NCBI GenBank assembly: GCA_963741495.1
Contig: CAVUID010000013.1
Coordinates: 1 to 64,000, forward strand
Reading direction: 5' to 3'
Source: Sulfurimicrobium sp963741495
GTDB lineage: Bacteria > Pseudomonadota > Gammaproteobacteria > Burkholderiales > Sulfuricellaceae
Length of the DNA: 64,000 nucleotides
The translations under genes were made by a program, and so were the position numbers. Shown here in pieces: positions 8,654 through 21,419 of this stretch. Positions within the stretch are counted from its first letter, which is position 1, and the number at the start of each line of letters is the position of its first letter. The notes below the pieces were generated by a model. The model worked only from the letters and a program-made list of their open reading frames with translations. It had not been told where the DNA came from and searched no databases.

Positions 8654-9988
8654 CAGGATTCCTGCGTTTTGATTATTCCGCGCAGTGTACGCGCTGCGGC
8701 CCCAGTGATAACAACATCAGCAAATTGCCCAACCAGCCTGGGGCTACCCGGGAAATTTACTAAGCGATTATTTTCTGTCCACGCTGACAACTCATCAGCA
8801 TTTTTTTTAGACTGACCCTTAACCAAAACCTTCTGGGTGCTACCCACCATTTTCTGGCTAATTAACCGGGTGTGTTCTTCGATACGGGATTGCAGTTGCA
8901 ACAATCTTGCTTGTTTGGTTTCCGATGATATTTCATCAGGCATATCCGATGCGGGCGTCCCCGGTCTTGGACTATATATAAAACTGAAACTGGCATCGAA
9001 TCCAACTTCATCGATAAGCTTTAGCGTCGCCTCGAAATCAGCTGACGTTTCACCGGGAAAGCCCACGATAAAATCTGAAGTAATCGAGATATCAGGTCGA
9101 ATCAGCCTGAGTTGACGAATTTTCGACTTAAACTCAAGCGCAGTGTAGCCACGCTTCATGGATGCTAGCACGCGATCTGAACCCGACTGCACCGGCAAGT
9201 GCAAGACAGTTAGCCAATTTAGGGATAGTCTCATAGGCATCTATCAGGCTTTGCGAAAACTCGATCGGGTGAGAAGTGGTGAAGCGCAGGAGATCAATAC
9301 CAGGAATCTCTGCCAGATAATGGAGCAACAAGGCCAGATCGGCTATTTCCCCATCGTGCATTTCACCCCTGTATGCATTAACGTTCTGCCCGAGCAGCGT
9401 AATTTCCCGAATTCCCGCCTCAGCCAACTTGCTTGCCTCAAGCACCACGTCATCAAAAGGGCGGGAGACCTCTGCGCCACGGGTAAATGGAACGATGCAA
9501 TATGTACAATATTTACTGCACCCCTCCATTATGGAAATGTAAGCACTACACCCCTCTACATGGGCATCAGGTAGATGATCAAATTTTTCAATTTCGGGAA
9601 ATGATATGTCAATCTGGGGACGTCCACTTAATTTTCGTTCCCGAATCAAGTGAGGCAGACGGTGCAGTGTTTGCGGTCCGAATACCACGTCTACATAGGG
9701 GGCTCTTGCGATAATGGCTTGACCTTCCTGACTGGCGACACAGCCTCCCACGCCGATCAGTAAATTCGGATTGCTTTGCTTGAGTTCTCGCCACCGGCCC
9801 AATTGGTGAAAAACTTTGTCTTCTGATTTCTCCCGAATAGAGCAGGTATTCAGCAGGAGGATATCGGCCTCCTCCGGATTGGTGGTTGTCACTGTGCCGT
9901 GTTCTACCCGCATGACGTCCAACATTTTGGACGAGTCATACTCATTCATCTGACAACCGAAGGTTTTAATAAAGATTTTTTTAGGCAC
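8653..9988 (-). CDS. miaB: MiaB, tRNA-i6A37 methylthiotransferase, one frameshift
   Basis: The N-terminal part starts at GTG 9988 (VPKKIFIKTFGCQMNEYDS). It has the UPF0004 cysteines (FGCQMN, NTCSIRE, GGCVAS) and the radical SAM motif CSKYCTYC in MEGCSKYCTYCIVPFTRG. After KLANC the frame is lost at 9203-9204 (AA on the plus strand): removing one base restores LHLPVQSGSDRVLASM and the rest, ending with a TRAM domain (QKVLVKGQS...NRLVNFPG). The total is about 445 residues, as in the family. MiaB adds the methylthio group to A37. It heads the miaB-phoH-ybeY-corC operon. Confidence 0.88.
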
Positions 9989-10042
9989 TCGGGGGCTTCC
10001 AGGGAGACGAAGCATTCTACCATTCAAGGCGAGCCACAAACG

Positions 10043-10069
10043 CCAAAGCCCTCGCGAGGAGGGCTTTGG
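10043..10069 (-). terminator. Hairpin at the end of the rRNA operon
   Basis: An 11-bp perfect stem (CCAAAGCCCTC at 10043-10053 with its complement 10059-10069, loop of five) lies just downstream of the last 5S gene on the minus strand. It has no long U run but occupies the place of the operon terminator, between the rRNA operon and miaB. Confidence 0.7.
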
Positions 10070-10085
10070 GTGGTGCATAAGGAGC

Positions 10086-10198
10086 TTGGCAGTGACCTAC
10101 TTTCACATGGGTAATCCACACTATCATCGGCGCAAAGGCGTTTCACGGTCCTGTTCGGAATGGGAAGGGGTGGTTCCACCTCGCTATGGCCGCCAAGC
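10086..10198 (-). rRNA. rrf: 5S rRNA, distal copy
   Basis: The complement carries the 5S core: plus-strand CACGGTCCTGTTCGGAATGG and the closing GCCGCCAAGC, with the other end at TTGGCAGTGACC. Length is about 113 bases. It differs from the proximal copy mainly in one arm (around 10110-10140), so the two are not identical. Confidence 0.93.
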
Positions 10199-10283
10199 AT
10201 AACTTGTAACTCACAGCTGTCAGCATTGAGCATTCAGCTATCAGTAAAAAACGGAAGAAGTAATGGTATTTGATTGTACTGGC
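10199..10283 (-). repeat. 5S-5S spacer, duplicate of the 23S-5S spacer
   Basis: This spacer shares AACTTGTAACTCACAGCTGT, CGGAAGAAGTAA and GTATTTGATTGTA with the spacer at 10397-10485. Together with the two 5S genes it makes an imperfect tandem duplication with a period near 198 bases. Confidence 0.85.
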
Positions 10284-10396
10284 TTGGCGGTGACCTACTT
10301 TCACATGCGAGGTGCACACTATCATCGGCGCTAAGTCGTTTCACGGTCCTGTTCGGAATGGGAAGGGGTGGTTCCAACTTGCTATGGCCGCCAAGC
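10284..10396 (-). rRNA. rrf: 5S rRNA, proximal copy
   Basis: This is the second 5S gene, nearest the 23S. The plus strand shows TTGGCGGTGACCTACTTTCA at one end, CACGGTCCTGTTCGGAATGG inside, and GCCGCCAAGC at the other end. Length is about 113 bases. It is co-transcribed from 23S toward lower coordinates. Confidence 0.93.
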
Positions 10397-10542
10397 ATAA
10401 CTTGTAACTCACAGCTGTCGAGCAATTCTGCTTTCAGCTATCAGTATTAAAACGGAAGAAGTAAGGGTATTTGATTGTATTGACTTGCTGAATGCTGACA
10501 GCTGATTGCTGAAAGCCATTACAGAAGCCGCTTAAGGTTATA

Positions 10543-13424
<2,882 letters not shown>

Positions 13425-13745
13425 CTATAACCTTAAACAGCTTCCGCCATTCAAACTTACAGGTAATTCTAATTCTTAAGCATGTTTGCTCCCATGCGTC
13501 CGACTAAAAACGCATGTTCGCGATACAATCATTTACCCATTGATTGATTTCTTTCCGACCAACAGCCGCAGCCGTGGATCCTCCAGATCTCAATCTCTTT
13601 ACTTCTTCCGTTTTTTTAAAGAACAATTCAGCCAATAACTTCATAAGAAGCTATAAATAAGGCACCCTTATTTATAGGCTCTCACCACAACCAATAAGTA
13701 TTCATTTGCCACCACCCAAAGCGCATCACACCCTGGATTTCAATC
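13425..13745 (-). other. 23S-tRNA-Ala spacer with boxA-like element
   Basis: This 320-base spacer has no gene. On the transcribed strand it contains a boxA-like TGTTCTTTAAA (complement of 13616-13626) and then AAACGGAAGAAGTAA (complement of about 13599-13614). The latter is complementary to the TTACTTCTTCCGTTT found in the transcript after 23S and between the 5S genes, so it can form an RNase III-type stem enclosing the 23S. Confidence 0.7.
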
Positions 13746-13821
13746 TGGTGGAGGCAGACGGGATCGAACCGACGACCCCCTGCTTGCAAAGCAGGTGCTC
13801 TCCCAGCTGAGCTATGCCCCC
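13746..13821 (-). tRNA. tRNA-Ala (TGC)
   Basis: A 76-base cloverleaf with encoded CCA, anticodon TGC in CTTTGCAAG on the minus strand, and T-arm GGTTCGATCC. It sits in the 16S-23S spacer beside tRNA-Ile, the usual bacterial arrangement. Confidence 0.97.
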
Positions 13822-13828
13822 AATATTC

Positions 13829-13905
<77 letters not shown>

Positions 13906-13909
13906 GTAC

Positions 13910-14003
13910 AGCCCTCAGCCTTTAGCTTTCAGCTTTCAGCTTGACGCTACGGATCTACCCGTTTTGCTTTTCGCTGACGGCTGACAGCTGACAGCTGACA
14001 GCT
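13910..14003. repeat. Heptad repeats in the 16S-tRNA spacer
   Basis: Block one (13910-13942) repeats AGCTTTC and block two (13972-14003) repeats AGCTGAC three to four times. The two blocks are nearly complementary, with one mismatch per seven bases, so they can fold on each other. Related AGCTGTCAGC / TTCAGCTATCAG units lie beside the 5S genes (10215-10245, 10413-10445, 10488-10517). Confidence 0.75.
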
Positions 14004-14049
14004 TTTTCAACAACCAATAAGTGTGAACACCTGCCGAATGAGCTCTCTC

Positions 14050-15589
<1,540 letters not shown>

Positions 15590-15757
15590 AATCACTGCAT
15601 TACTTTGTATTACTTGTCGCACTCATTTGCGTTACAGCAATTCTTTCAAATTTCTGTAACAGAGCGCTTGTATCATTTGAGTTGCTTCAACACCAAACCC
15701 AAAGGCCAAGTATCTCAGCTTACCCATCCGACAAGCGCCCACACTTATTGGCTGTAT

Positions 15758-15771
15758 ATTGTTAAAGAACG
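15758..15771 (-). promoter_or_regulatory. boxA antitermination element in the rRNA leader
   Basis: The minus strand reads CGTTCTTTAACAAT, matching the boxA core TTCTTTAACA. It lies between the promoters and 16S, where NusB/NusE bind to make ribosomal antitermination complexes. Confidence 0.8.
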
Positions 15772-15806
15772 TTTACTTCTCTTCCCCGCCTTAGCGAGAG
15801 GTGCGC

Positions 15807-15834
15807 ATTATACAGACCTCGCTCACCTTGTCAA
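15807..15834 (-). promoter_or_regulatory. rRNA promoter, nearest to 16S
   Basis: On the minus strand, TTGACA (15829-15834), 16-base spacer, TATAAT (15807-15812), followed by GCGC. Perfect consensus hexamers; the GC-rich discriminator is typical of stringently controlled rRNA promoters. Confidence 0.9.
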
Positions 15835-15892
15835 ATCGTTTTTGCGAAACTTTTTGACTCGCTTCGCCGCAGTGTTTCGCAACGAAGGGCGC

Positions 15893-15920
15893 ATTATACA
15901 GATGCCTAATGCCGCGTCAA
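15893..15920 (-). promoter_or_regulatory. rRNA promoter, middle
   Basis: On the minus strand, TTGACG (15915-15920), 16-base spacer, TATAAT (15893-15898), followed by GCGC. It lies 86 bases upstream of the proximal promoter and shares the TCTGTATAATGCGC core. Confidence 0.9.
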
Positions 15921-15974
15921 ATCTTATTTTCCCGCCGATTTGCCCCGCTGCGCTGTGCTGCAACGAAGGAGCGC

Positions 15975-16002
15975 ATTATACAGAGGCAAAACTGATGGTC
16001 AA
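15975..16002 (-). promoter_or_regulatory. rRNA promoter, farthest from 16S
   Basis: On the minus strand, TTGACC (15997-16002), 16-base spacer, TATAAT (15975-15980), followed by GCGC. It lies 82 bases upstream of the middle promoter and about 75 bases downstream of the tyrS stop, so it must fire independently of tyrS. Confidence 0.88.
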
Positions 16003-16076
16003 TGCTTTTCCAGCTCATTCATCACATTAAAATTCATGACTCATTAAGAACAGTCACTTACGTAACGAACAGCAAA

Positions 16077-17276
16077 TCACGCAATAGTGACACGCGCAAA
16101 TTTACGTTTACCAACCTGCAGCACGAGCACAGCGCCCTTAGGGAGAAGCAAGCCTTTATCACTCACTTTCTCACCATTCGCCCTGACACCGCCTTGCTGA
16201 ATCATGCGAATTGCCTCGGAAGTGCCGACGGTCAACCCCGCCTGCTTAAGCGCTTGAACAATCGACAAGCCTTCACCCTCGGCAAACAAATCAATCTCCA
16301 GCATATCGTCAGGCACCCCGCCCTCACGGAAACGGGCTTCAAAATCGGCCAGTGCTCGGTCTGCCGCCCCTCTGTCATGAAATCTGGAAATAATCTCCTG
16401 CGCAAATATCACCTTGATGTCTCTCGGATTCCTCCCTTCATCCACTTCTGTCTTCCATTGGGAGACTACGTTCATAGGCTCAAATGACAGAAGCTCTATA
16501 TAACGCCACATCAACTTGTCAGAAACCGACATCAGCTTGCCGAACATGTCATTAGGCGGCTCGTGAATACCTATATAGTTACCGAGCGATTTCGACATCT
16601 TGTTGATGCCATCCAGTCCTTCAAGGATCGGCATGGTTAACACCACTTGCGGCGCCTGGCCGTAATGCTTCTGTAATTCCCGCCCGACCAGCAGGTTGAA
16701 TTTCTGATCGGTTCCTCCCAATTCGACATCTGCCTTCATGGCCACTGAGTCGTACCCCTGAATCAGGGGGTACAGGAACTCATGCACCGCAATTGGCTGA
16801 CCGGACGTATACCGTTTTTGGAAATCATCCCGTTCCAGCATGCGAGCAACCGTATGCTTGGCAGCAAGGCCGATTAAATCAGCCGCGCTCATCTCACCCA
16901 TCCAGCTGGAGTTGAACATCACCAGCGTTTTTTCAGGATCGAGAATCTTGAAAATCTGCTGTTCATAGGTACGAGCGTTTTCAATCACTTCGTCGCGCGT
17001 CAGCGGCTTCCTCGTTACGTTCTTGCCAGTAGGATCACCAATCATCCCGGTAAAATCGCCGATCAGAAACATTGCCTCGTGGCCCATTTCCTGAAATTGA
17101 CGCATTTTATTAAGCAATACCGTGTGCCCAAGATGCAGATCCGGTGCTGTCGGATCAAAACCAGCCTTGACTCTAAGCGGCCGACCTGTCGACAATTTTT
17201 CTATCAACTCCTGCTCCAGCAAGAGTTCCTCGCATCCTCTTTTTATAACCTGGAGCGACTCTTTGATTTGACTCAT
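16077..17276 (-). CDS. tyrS: Tyrosyl-tRNA synthetase
   Basis: A 399-residue class I aminoacyl-tRNA synthetase. It shows the HIGH-type motif HLGH in PTAPDLHLGHTVLLNKM, the KMSKS motif (DGINKMSKSLGNYIG), and a C-terminal S4-like RNA-binding domain (GGVRANGEKVSDKGLLLPKGA). It charges tRNA-Tyr. It is transcribed toward the rRNA operon, divergent from the M23 peptidase with about 90 bases between. Confidence 0.96.
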   Translation of the reverse strand: MSQIKESLQVIKRGCEELLLEQELIEKLSTGRPLRVKAGFDPTAPDLHLGHTVLLNKMRQFQEMGHEAMFLIGDFTGMIGDPTGKNVTRKPLTRDEVIENARTYEQQIFKILDPEKTLVMFNSSWMGEMSAADLIGLAAKHTVARMLERDDFQKRYTSGQPIAVHEFLYPLIQGYDSVAMKADVELGGTDQKFNLLVGRELQKHYGQAPQVVLTMPILEGLDGINKMSKSLGNYIGIHEPPNDMFGKLMSVSDKLMWRYIELLSFEPMNVVSQWKTEVDEGRNPRDIKVIFAQEIISRFHDRGAADRALADFEARFREGGVPDDMLEIDLFAEGEGLSIVQALKQAGLTVGTSEAIRMIQQGGVRANGEKVSDKGLLLPKGAVLVLQVGKRKFARVTIA

Positions 17277-17365
17277 TACGTTTTACCAATCCGGGAAATT
17301 TTAACTTTTCGCCACTTGTGTTTTTTGTTAAGCTTCGTGCTGACTCAAAAAACCACACAGGCAAC

Positions 17366-18688
17366 ATGTTGAATAATAAAGACCGCATTCTATCGCAAAA
17401 GCTTTTTCAGTCCGAACGAAAAATCCGCCTACGCTGGCTTGTTGGCATCTCAGCTCTGCCATTGTTCGGGGTTGTTGCCGCTTTTGGCATTGCGCCCGAC
17501 ACCGAAGTGCAGCAAGCCGTGACGACACGCACGGTAATCGAAGCTTTGGCTCTGCCGACTATGCAAGCCGAAGCGGGGAAAAGCGAGTCTTTCTGGCGTG
17601 AAGAACGCATCCAGCGCGGCGATACGGCGGGAGCCCTTCTGAATCGCCTGGATGTCAACAGTGCGGATGTACAATCCTTTCTGAGAGAGGCTCAACACGC
17701 ACAGGCTCTTCGCCAGTTGAAACCGGGCAAAACCATTCAAGCCCAGACAACCCAAGATGGAGAATTATTATCCCTGCGCTACCACTTCGGTGGTGATTCC
17801 ATATTACTGGTAGAAAAACAGGGCGACCACTTCACGACCAGCGAACAGGCTCTGCCACTGGAACGCAAGATTGAAATGAAATCCGGCCTGATTACCAGCT
17901 CCCTGTTCGCCGCTACCGACGATGCAAACATGCCGGATGCTGTCGCCATTCAAATAGCGGAAGTTTTTTCAACCGATATCGATTTTCACCGAGATCTGCA
18001 GCGTGGCGACAAATTCACCGTTGTCTATGAAGCTTTTTACAATAAAGGTGAGCAAGTCAAGTCCGGTCGCATACTCGCTGCAGAATTTATCAATAACGGC
18101 AAGCCCTACCGCACCGTTTACTTCCAGAGCCAGGATGGCCGTGGCGGGTACTACACGCCCGAAGGCAAAAATCTGCGCAAAGCTTTCCTGCGGTCTCCGC
18201 TGGAATTCTCACGTATCTCTTCTGGCTTTTCCAAGGCACGGTACCACCCCGTCCTGAAAGAATGGCGGGCGCACAAAGGTGTTGATTACGCCGCACCTAC
18301 CGGCACCCGCGTCAAATCCACGGCCGATGGATTCGTGGCGTTTGCCGGACGGCAGAATGGTTATGGCAACCTCGTTGTCATCAAGCACCAAGGCAACCAT
18401 GAAACCGTTTACGGCCATCTATCGGGTTTTGCAAAAGGGCTTCGCAAAGGTCAGCGCGTAAACCAGGGTGATGTAATCGGTTACGTCGGCATGACCGGAC
18501 TTGCTACCGGCCCGCACCTGCATTATGAATTCAAGGTTGCGGGCGTACAGCGCAATCCGCTGTCGATTGAAGTCCCGGTCGCATTTCCCATCGCCGCCAG
18601 CCAGAAAGGTGAGTTTGATCGCTACACTCAACCCCTGACAGCACGCCTGGAGTTGCTACGCGGTACCAATCTGGCTGCACTCGACTAA
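17366..18688 (+). CDS. M23 family (LytM-type) murein endopeptidase
   Basis: About 440 residues with one N-terminal membrane segment (IRLRWLVGISALPLFGVVAAFGI), an OapA/LysM-like middle region, and a C-terminal peptidase M23 domain. The zinc site is visible as HKGVDYAAP, then VYGHLS and GPHLHYEF. MepM-like enzymes cut peptidoglycan cross-links during growth. The ATG at 17366 is preferred over an upstream ATG at 17318 because the protein then starts right before the signal anchor. It ends 12 bases before anmK, which recycles peptidoglycan fragments. Confidence 0.9.
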   Translation: MLNNKDRILSQKLFQSERKIRLRWLVGISALPLFGVVAAFGIAPDTEVQQAVTTRTVIEALALPTMQAEAGKSESFWREERIQRGDTAGALLNRLDVNSADVQSFLREAQHAQALRQLKPGKTIQAQTTQDGELLSLRYHFGGDSILLVEKQGDHFTTSEQALPLERKIEMKSGLITSSLFAATDDANMPDAVAIQIAEVFSTDIDFHRDLQRGDKFTVVYEAFYNKGEQVKSGRILAAEFINNGKPYRTVYFQSQDGRGGYYTPEGKNLRKAFLRSPLEFSRISSGFSKARYHPVLKEWRAHKGVDYAAPTGTRVKSTADGFVAFAGRQNGYGNLVVIKHQGNHETVYGHLSGFAKGLRKGQRVNQGDVIGYVGMTGLATGPHLHYEFKVAGVQRNPLSIEVPVAFPIAASQKGEFDRYTQPLTARLELLRGTNLAALD

Positions 18689-18700
18689 ACCCAGAACAGC

Positions 18701-19798
18701 GTGGTCTCAACTGGGCTTTATATCGGGCTGATGTCCGGCACCAGCCTGGATGGGATTGATGCCGCTCTAATCCAGTTTGATTCCAACGGCTTTCGCTTTG
18801 TGAAAGCCGTTTTTCATTCGTTCCAGCCCGCCTTGAAAAATGAACTTATGGGCCTTAACCTTGCCGGAGAAAACGAGTTGCTGCGCGCAGCTCAGGCTGG
18901 AAACATTCTGGCCGGCTGTTATGCAGCTGCGGTATCCGACCTTTTAAGCCAGGCCAAACTTTCTTCTGGTGATATTAGTGCCATTGGTTGCCACGGCCAG
19001 ACCATTCGTCACCGTCCGGAACTAGGCGTTACCATTCAGATCGGCAACGCATCACTGCTGGCAGAACTCACTGGAATAACCGTTATCGCGGATTTTCGCA
19101 GTCGCGATATCGCTGCCGGCGGCCAGGGCGCTCCGCTTGTGCCCGCCTTCCATGCCGCAGCATTTCACCAACTGGATATCAACCGTGTAATCGTGAACAG
19201 CGGCGGGATCAGTAACCTGACATGGCTCCCGTCAACCGGCACCATCACTGGTTTCGACTGTGGCCCGGGTAATTTGCTGCTCGATGCCTGGGCCCAGATA
19301 AATCTAGGCACGCCTTTTGATCGTGACGGCGCCTGGTCTGACAGTGGCAAGGTTATTCCCGACCTGAAGCAGACCATGCTTGCGCATCCATTTTTCGCCG
19401 CGCCGCCCCCCAAAAGCACCGGGCGAGACATGTTTCATCTCGAATGGCTCAAGCGTCAGCTTCCCGCCCAGTATGCACCAGCAGACATCCAGGCGACCCT
19501 GCTGGAAGTAAGTGCATATGCAATTGCCGATTCCATCAATCGACACTGCCCTGGCGCAAATGAAGTTTATCTGTGCGGTGGCGGCGCCCATAATAGCGCC
19601 CTCCGGAAACGCCTGTCAGCGTTGCTACCTAATTTGACAATATTACTCACCAATACACTGGGCATTGATGCGGACTGGGTTGAAGCCGCCGCATTTGCCT
19701 GGCTGGCATATCAGACACAGCACGCGTTACCGGGGAATCTGCCGGCCGTAACTGGCGCGAAAGGGCCACGAATCCTGGGGGCAATCTACCCTGCATAA
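18701..19798 (+). CDS. anmK: Anhydro-N-acetylmuramic acid kinase
   Basis: A 365-residue sugar kinase beginning with the diagnostic GLMSGTSLDGIDAALI (GTG start at 18701). It also has IGCHGQTIRHRP and GFDCGPGNLLLDAW. AnmK cleaves and phosphorylates anhydroMurNAc to MurNAc-6-phosphate in peptidoglycan recycling. The downstream hairpin ends transcription from both sides. Confidence 0.95.
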   Translation: MVSTGLYIGLMSGTSLDGIDAALIQFDSNGFRFVKAVFHSFQPALKNELMGLNLAGENELLRAAQAGNILAGCYAAAVSDLLSQAKLSSGDISAIGCHGQTIRHRPELGVTIQIGNASLLAELTGITVIADFRSRDIAAGGQGAPLVPAFHAAAFHQLDINRVIVNSGGISNLTWLPSTGTITGFDCGPGNLLLDAWAQINLGTPFDRDGAWSDSGKVIPDLKQTMLAHPFFAAPPPKSTGRDMFHLEWLKRQLPAQYAPADIQATLLEVSAYAIADSINRHCPGANEVYLCGGGAHNSALRKRLSALLPNLTILLTNTLGIDADWVEAAAFAWLAYQTQHALPGNLPAVTGAKGPRILGAIYPA

Positions 19799-19800
19799 AT

Positions 19801-19828
19801 AAACAAAGGGGCCGCAGCCCCTTTGTTT
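19801..19828. terminator. Bidirectional terminator between anmK and erpA
   Basis: A hairpin AAACAAAGGGG...CCCCTTTGTTT with a short loop, flanked by A on one side and T on the other. It serves the convergent anmK and erpA transcripts. Confidence 0.9.
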
Positions 19829-19847
19829 GCGTCCAGGCGAACATGGT

Positions 19848-20198
19848 TCATGAAGAGAACGAGGAGCCACAACCGCAAGTCGTGGTTGCATTTGGATTCT
19901 TGATCACAAACTGCGAACCATTCAGTCCTTCACTGTAATCGATCTCGGCGCCTGCCAGATACTGGAAGCTCATCGGATCGATCAGCAGCGTTACGCCATT
20001 TTTTTCAACGACGGTATCATCTTCATTGGTGACCTCGTCAAAAGTGAAGCCGTACTGGAAACCGGAACATCCGCCGCCAGAGACAAAAACGCGCAGCTTC
20101 AGGTCAGCGCTACCCTCTTCTTCAATCAGGCTCTTGACCTTGGCCGCAGCATTATCGGTAAAATTCAATGGACTTGGCATTTCAGTTACTGCGTTCAT
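19848..20198 (-). CDS. erpA: ErpA, A-type iron-sulfur cluster insertion protein
   Basis: A 116-residue HesB/IscA-family protein. The three cluster cysteines are visible (GGGCSGFQYG and the C-terminal TTCGCGSSFS). It inserts [4Fe-4S] clusters into apo-enzymes. It is the last gene before the anmK terminator. Length is normal. Confidence 0.93.
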   Translation of the reverse strand: MNAVTEMPSPLNFTDNAAAKVKSLIEEEGSADLKLRVFVSGGGCSGFQYGFTFDEVTNEDDTVVEKNGVTLLIDPMSFQYLAGAEIDYSEGLNGSQFVIKNPNATTTCGCGSSFSS

Positions 20199-20254
20199 GG
20201 TTGCACTCCTAAGAAATATATTTCAAATGTTGTATTCTGCTAAACTATAGCGTT

Positions 20255-20665
20255 TTAGTCAACTACTATCGACCCGCCCACGGCTTCCGGCGATGGCAAA
20301 GCCAATTTCTCCTGATGCACCAGTTTGCCCTCGACAACAGCACCCACATGCATCTCGAGGGTTTTATAGTAAACATCCCCTGTGACTCTGGATTTCGCCT
20401 GAAGTTCGACGTATTCGGAGACATACACTGGTCCTGCAATCGTACCATTCACCACCAAGTGAGAGACCTCGATCGCCCCCTCGACTCGCGCCTGCTCGGA
20501 AAGCACCAGCGTGCTTGCCTGTCCGGCTCCGGCCCGGACATTGCCAATTATTTCGCCATCGATACGCAACCCACCGGAAAAGGAAATATCTCCGTCAATC
20601 CTGGTGCCATGTGCAATCAGGCTGTCAATCCGGCTTTGCGGTTTCGTGCTCTTTTTCCCAAACAT
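20255..20665 (-). CDS. Bactofilin (polymer-forming cytoskeletal protein)
   Basis: About 136 residues of bactofilin/CcmA type, with repeated hydrophobic beta-helix turns (GDISFSGGLRIDGEIIGNV...EGAIEVSHLVVNGTIAGPV...SRVTGDVYYKTLEMHVGAVVEGKL). These self-assemble into filaments that guide cell shape or polar structures. The ATG at 20665 (MFGKKST) is chosen because AGGGGAG lies just upstream; a TTG 15 bases earlier overlaps that site. It follows the DUF6776-like gene by a short gap. Confidence 0.92.
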   Translation of the reverse strand: MFGKKSTKPQSRIDSLIAHGTRIDGDISFSGGLRIDGEIIGNVRAGAGQASTLVLSEQARVEGAIEVSHLVVNGTIAGPVYVSEYVELQAKSRVTGDVYYKTLEMHVGAVVEGKLVHQEKLALPSPEAVGGSIVVD

Positions 20666-20681
20666 AAACTCCCCTTGCAAT

Positions 20682-21419
20682 TCAAGACAAGCTCACCGTC
20701 TTGCTTAATTTAGGCTGAGTTGAGCCTTCGCTGAAAATACGCGCTTCAACACTCTTGGCCACCAAGCCCGGGGCAAGCTGAAAATCGCCCTCGATGCTTT
20801 GGTAGGATTTTAGATTGACCCTGAATTTTGTATCCGCAACCGCATTGCCTGGAAATACCAGCACATGCTTCCTATCACTACCCTGGGCCTGCACGACAAG
20901 TTGCAGGCGACCTCGAAAAATACGCTCTTTTTGCCCGGCCTGAACCAGCAGCAGTTGAAAGCGATAAGAACCTTGGCTTTCATTTTTTACCGTAAAACGC
21001 TGAATATTCAGCGCACCGGAACGATCCGCAGAACTCATTCCACGAATAAAAGCCAACTCTTCCCTGAGCTTTGCATTCTCCTCCTGCAAAGCACTGAGAT
21101 CACGTTCCAGACTTTTCTGTGCTTCTGCATCAATCTGGGTGTGCCGATCATATTTAACCTGAGCTGACCGGAGTAGCACATTCTCAGCTTCAAGCTGATG
21201 GACCCTGCTCATCAGTTGCTCAGCATCCGGCCCGGAAATCTCACGCGCTGAGCCGGTCGCCCCCCCGCCGACAACATAAAGCCACCAGGCAAGCGCCACA
21301 CCGGCTCCCAATGCAACAATCAGGAACACGCCACGCCAGTACCATGCTACGTGAGTGCGAACAGCCACCCTCCGCAAGGCCATGTGGTACTTACGCCGCC
21401 TGGCGCGTAACAAACTCAT
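20682..21419 (-). CDS. DUF6776-like membrane protein with coiled coil
   Basis: A 245-residue protein with a basic N-terminus, one membrane segment (WRGVFLIVALGAGVALAWWLYV, about residues 28-49), a coiled coil (about 65-125, LEAENVLLRSAQ...LQEENAKLREELAFI) and a C-terminal beta-rich domain. The resemblance is to a betaproteobacterial family of unknown function that sits beside bactofilin. The ATG overlaps the argC stop (ATGA). A role in anchoring the bactofilin scaffold is an inference from context. Confidence 0.75.
   Translation of the reverse strand: MSLLRARRRKYHMALRRVAVRTHVAWYWRGVFLIVALGAGVALAWWLYVVGGGATGSAREISGPDAEQLMSRVHQLEAENVLLRSAQVKYDRHTQIDAEAQKSLERDLSALQEENAKLREELAFIRGMSSADRSGALNIQRFTVKNESQGSYRFQLLLVQAGQKERIFRGRLQLVVQAQGSDRKHVLVFPGNAVADTKFRVNLKSYQSIEGDFQLAPGLVAKSVEARIFSEGSTQPKLSKTVSLS

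Noticed and set aside
13910..14003. Heptad array considered as a CRISPR
   Set aside because: Units are seven bases with no spacers; no cas gene is present.
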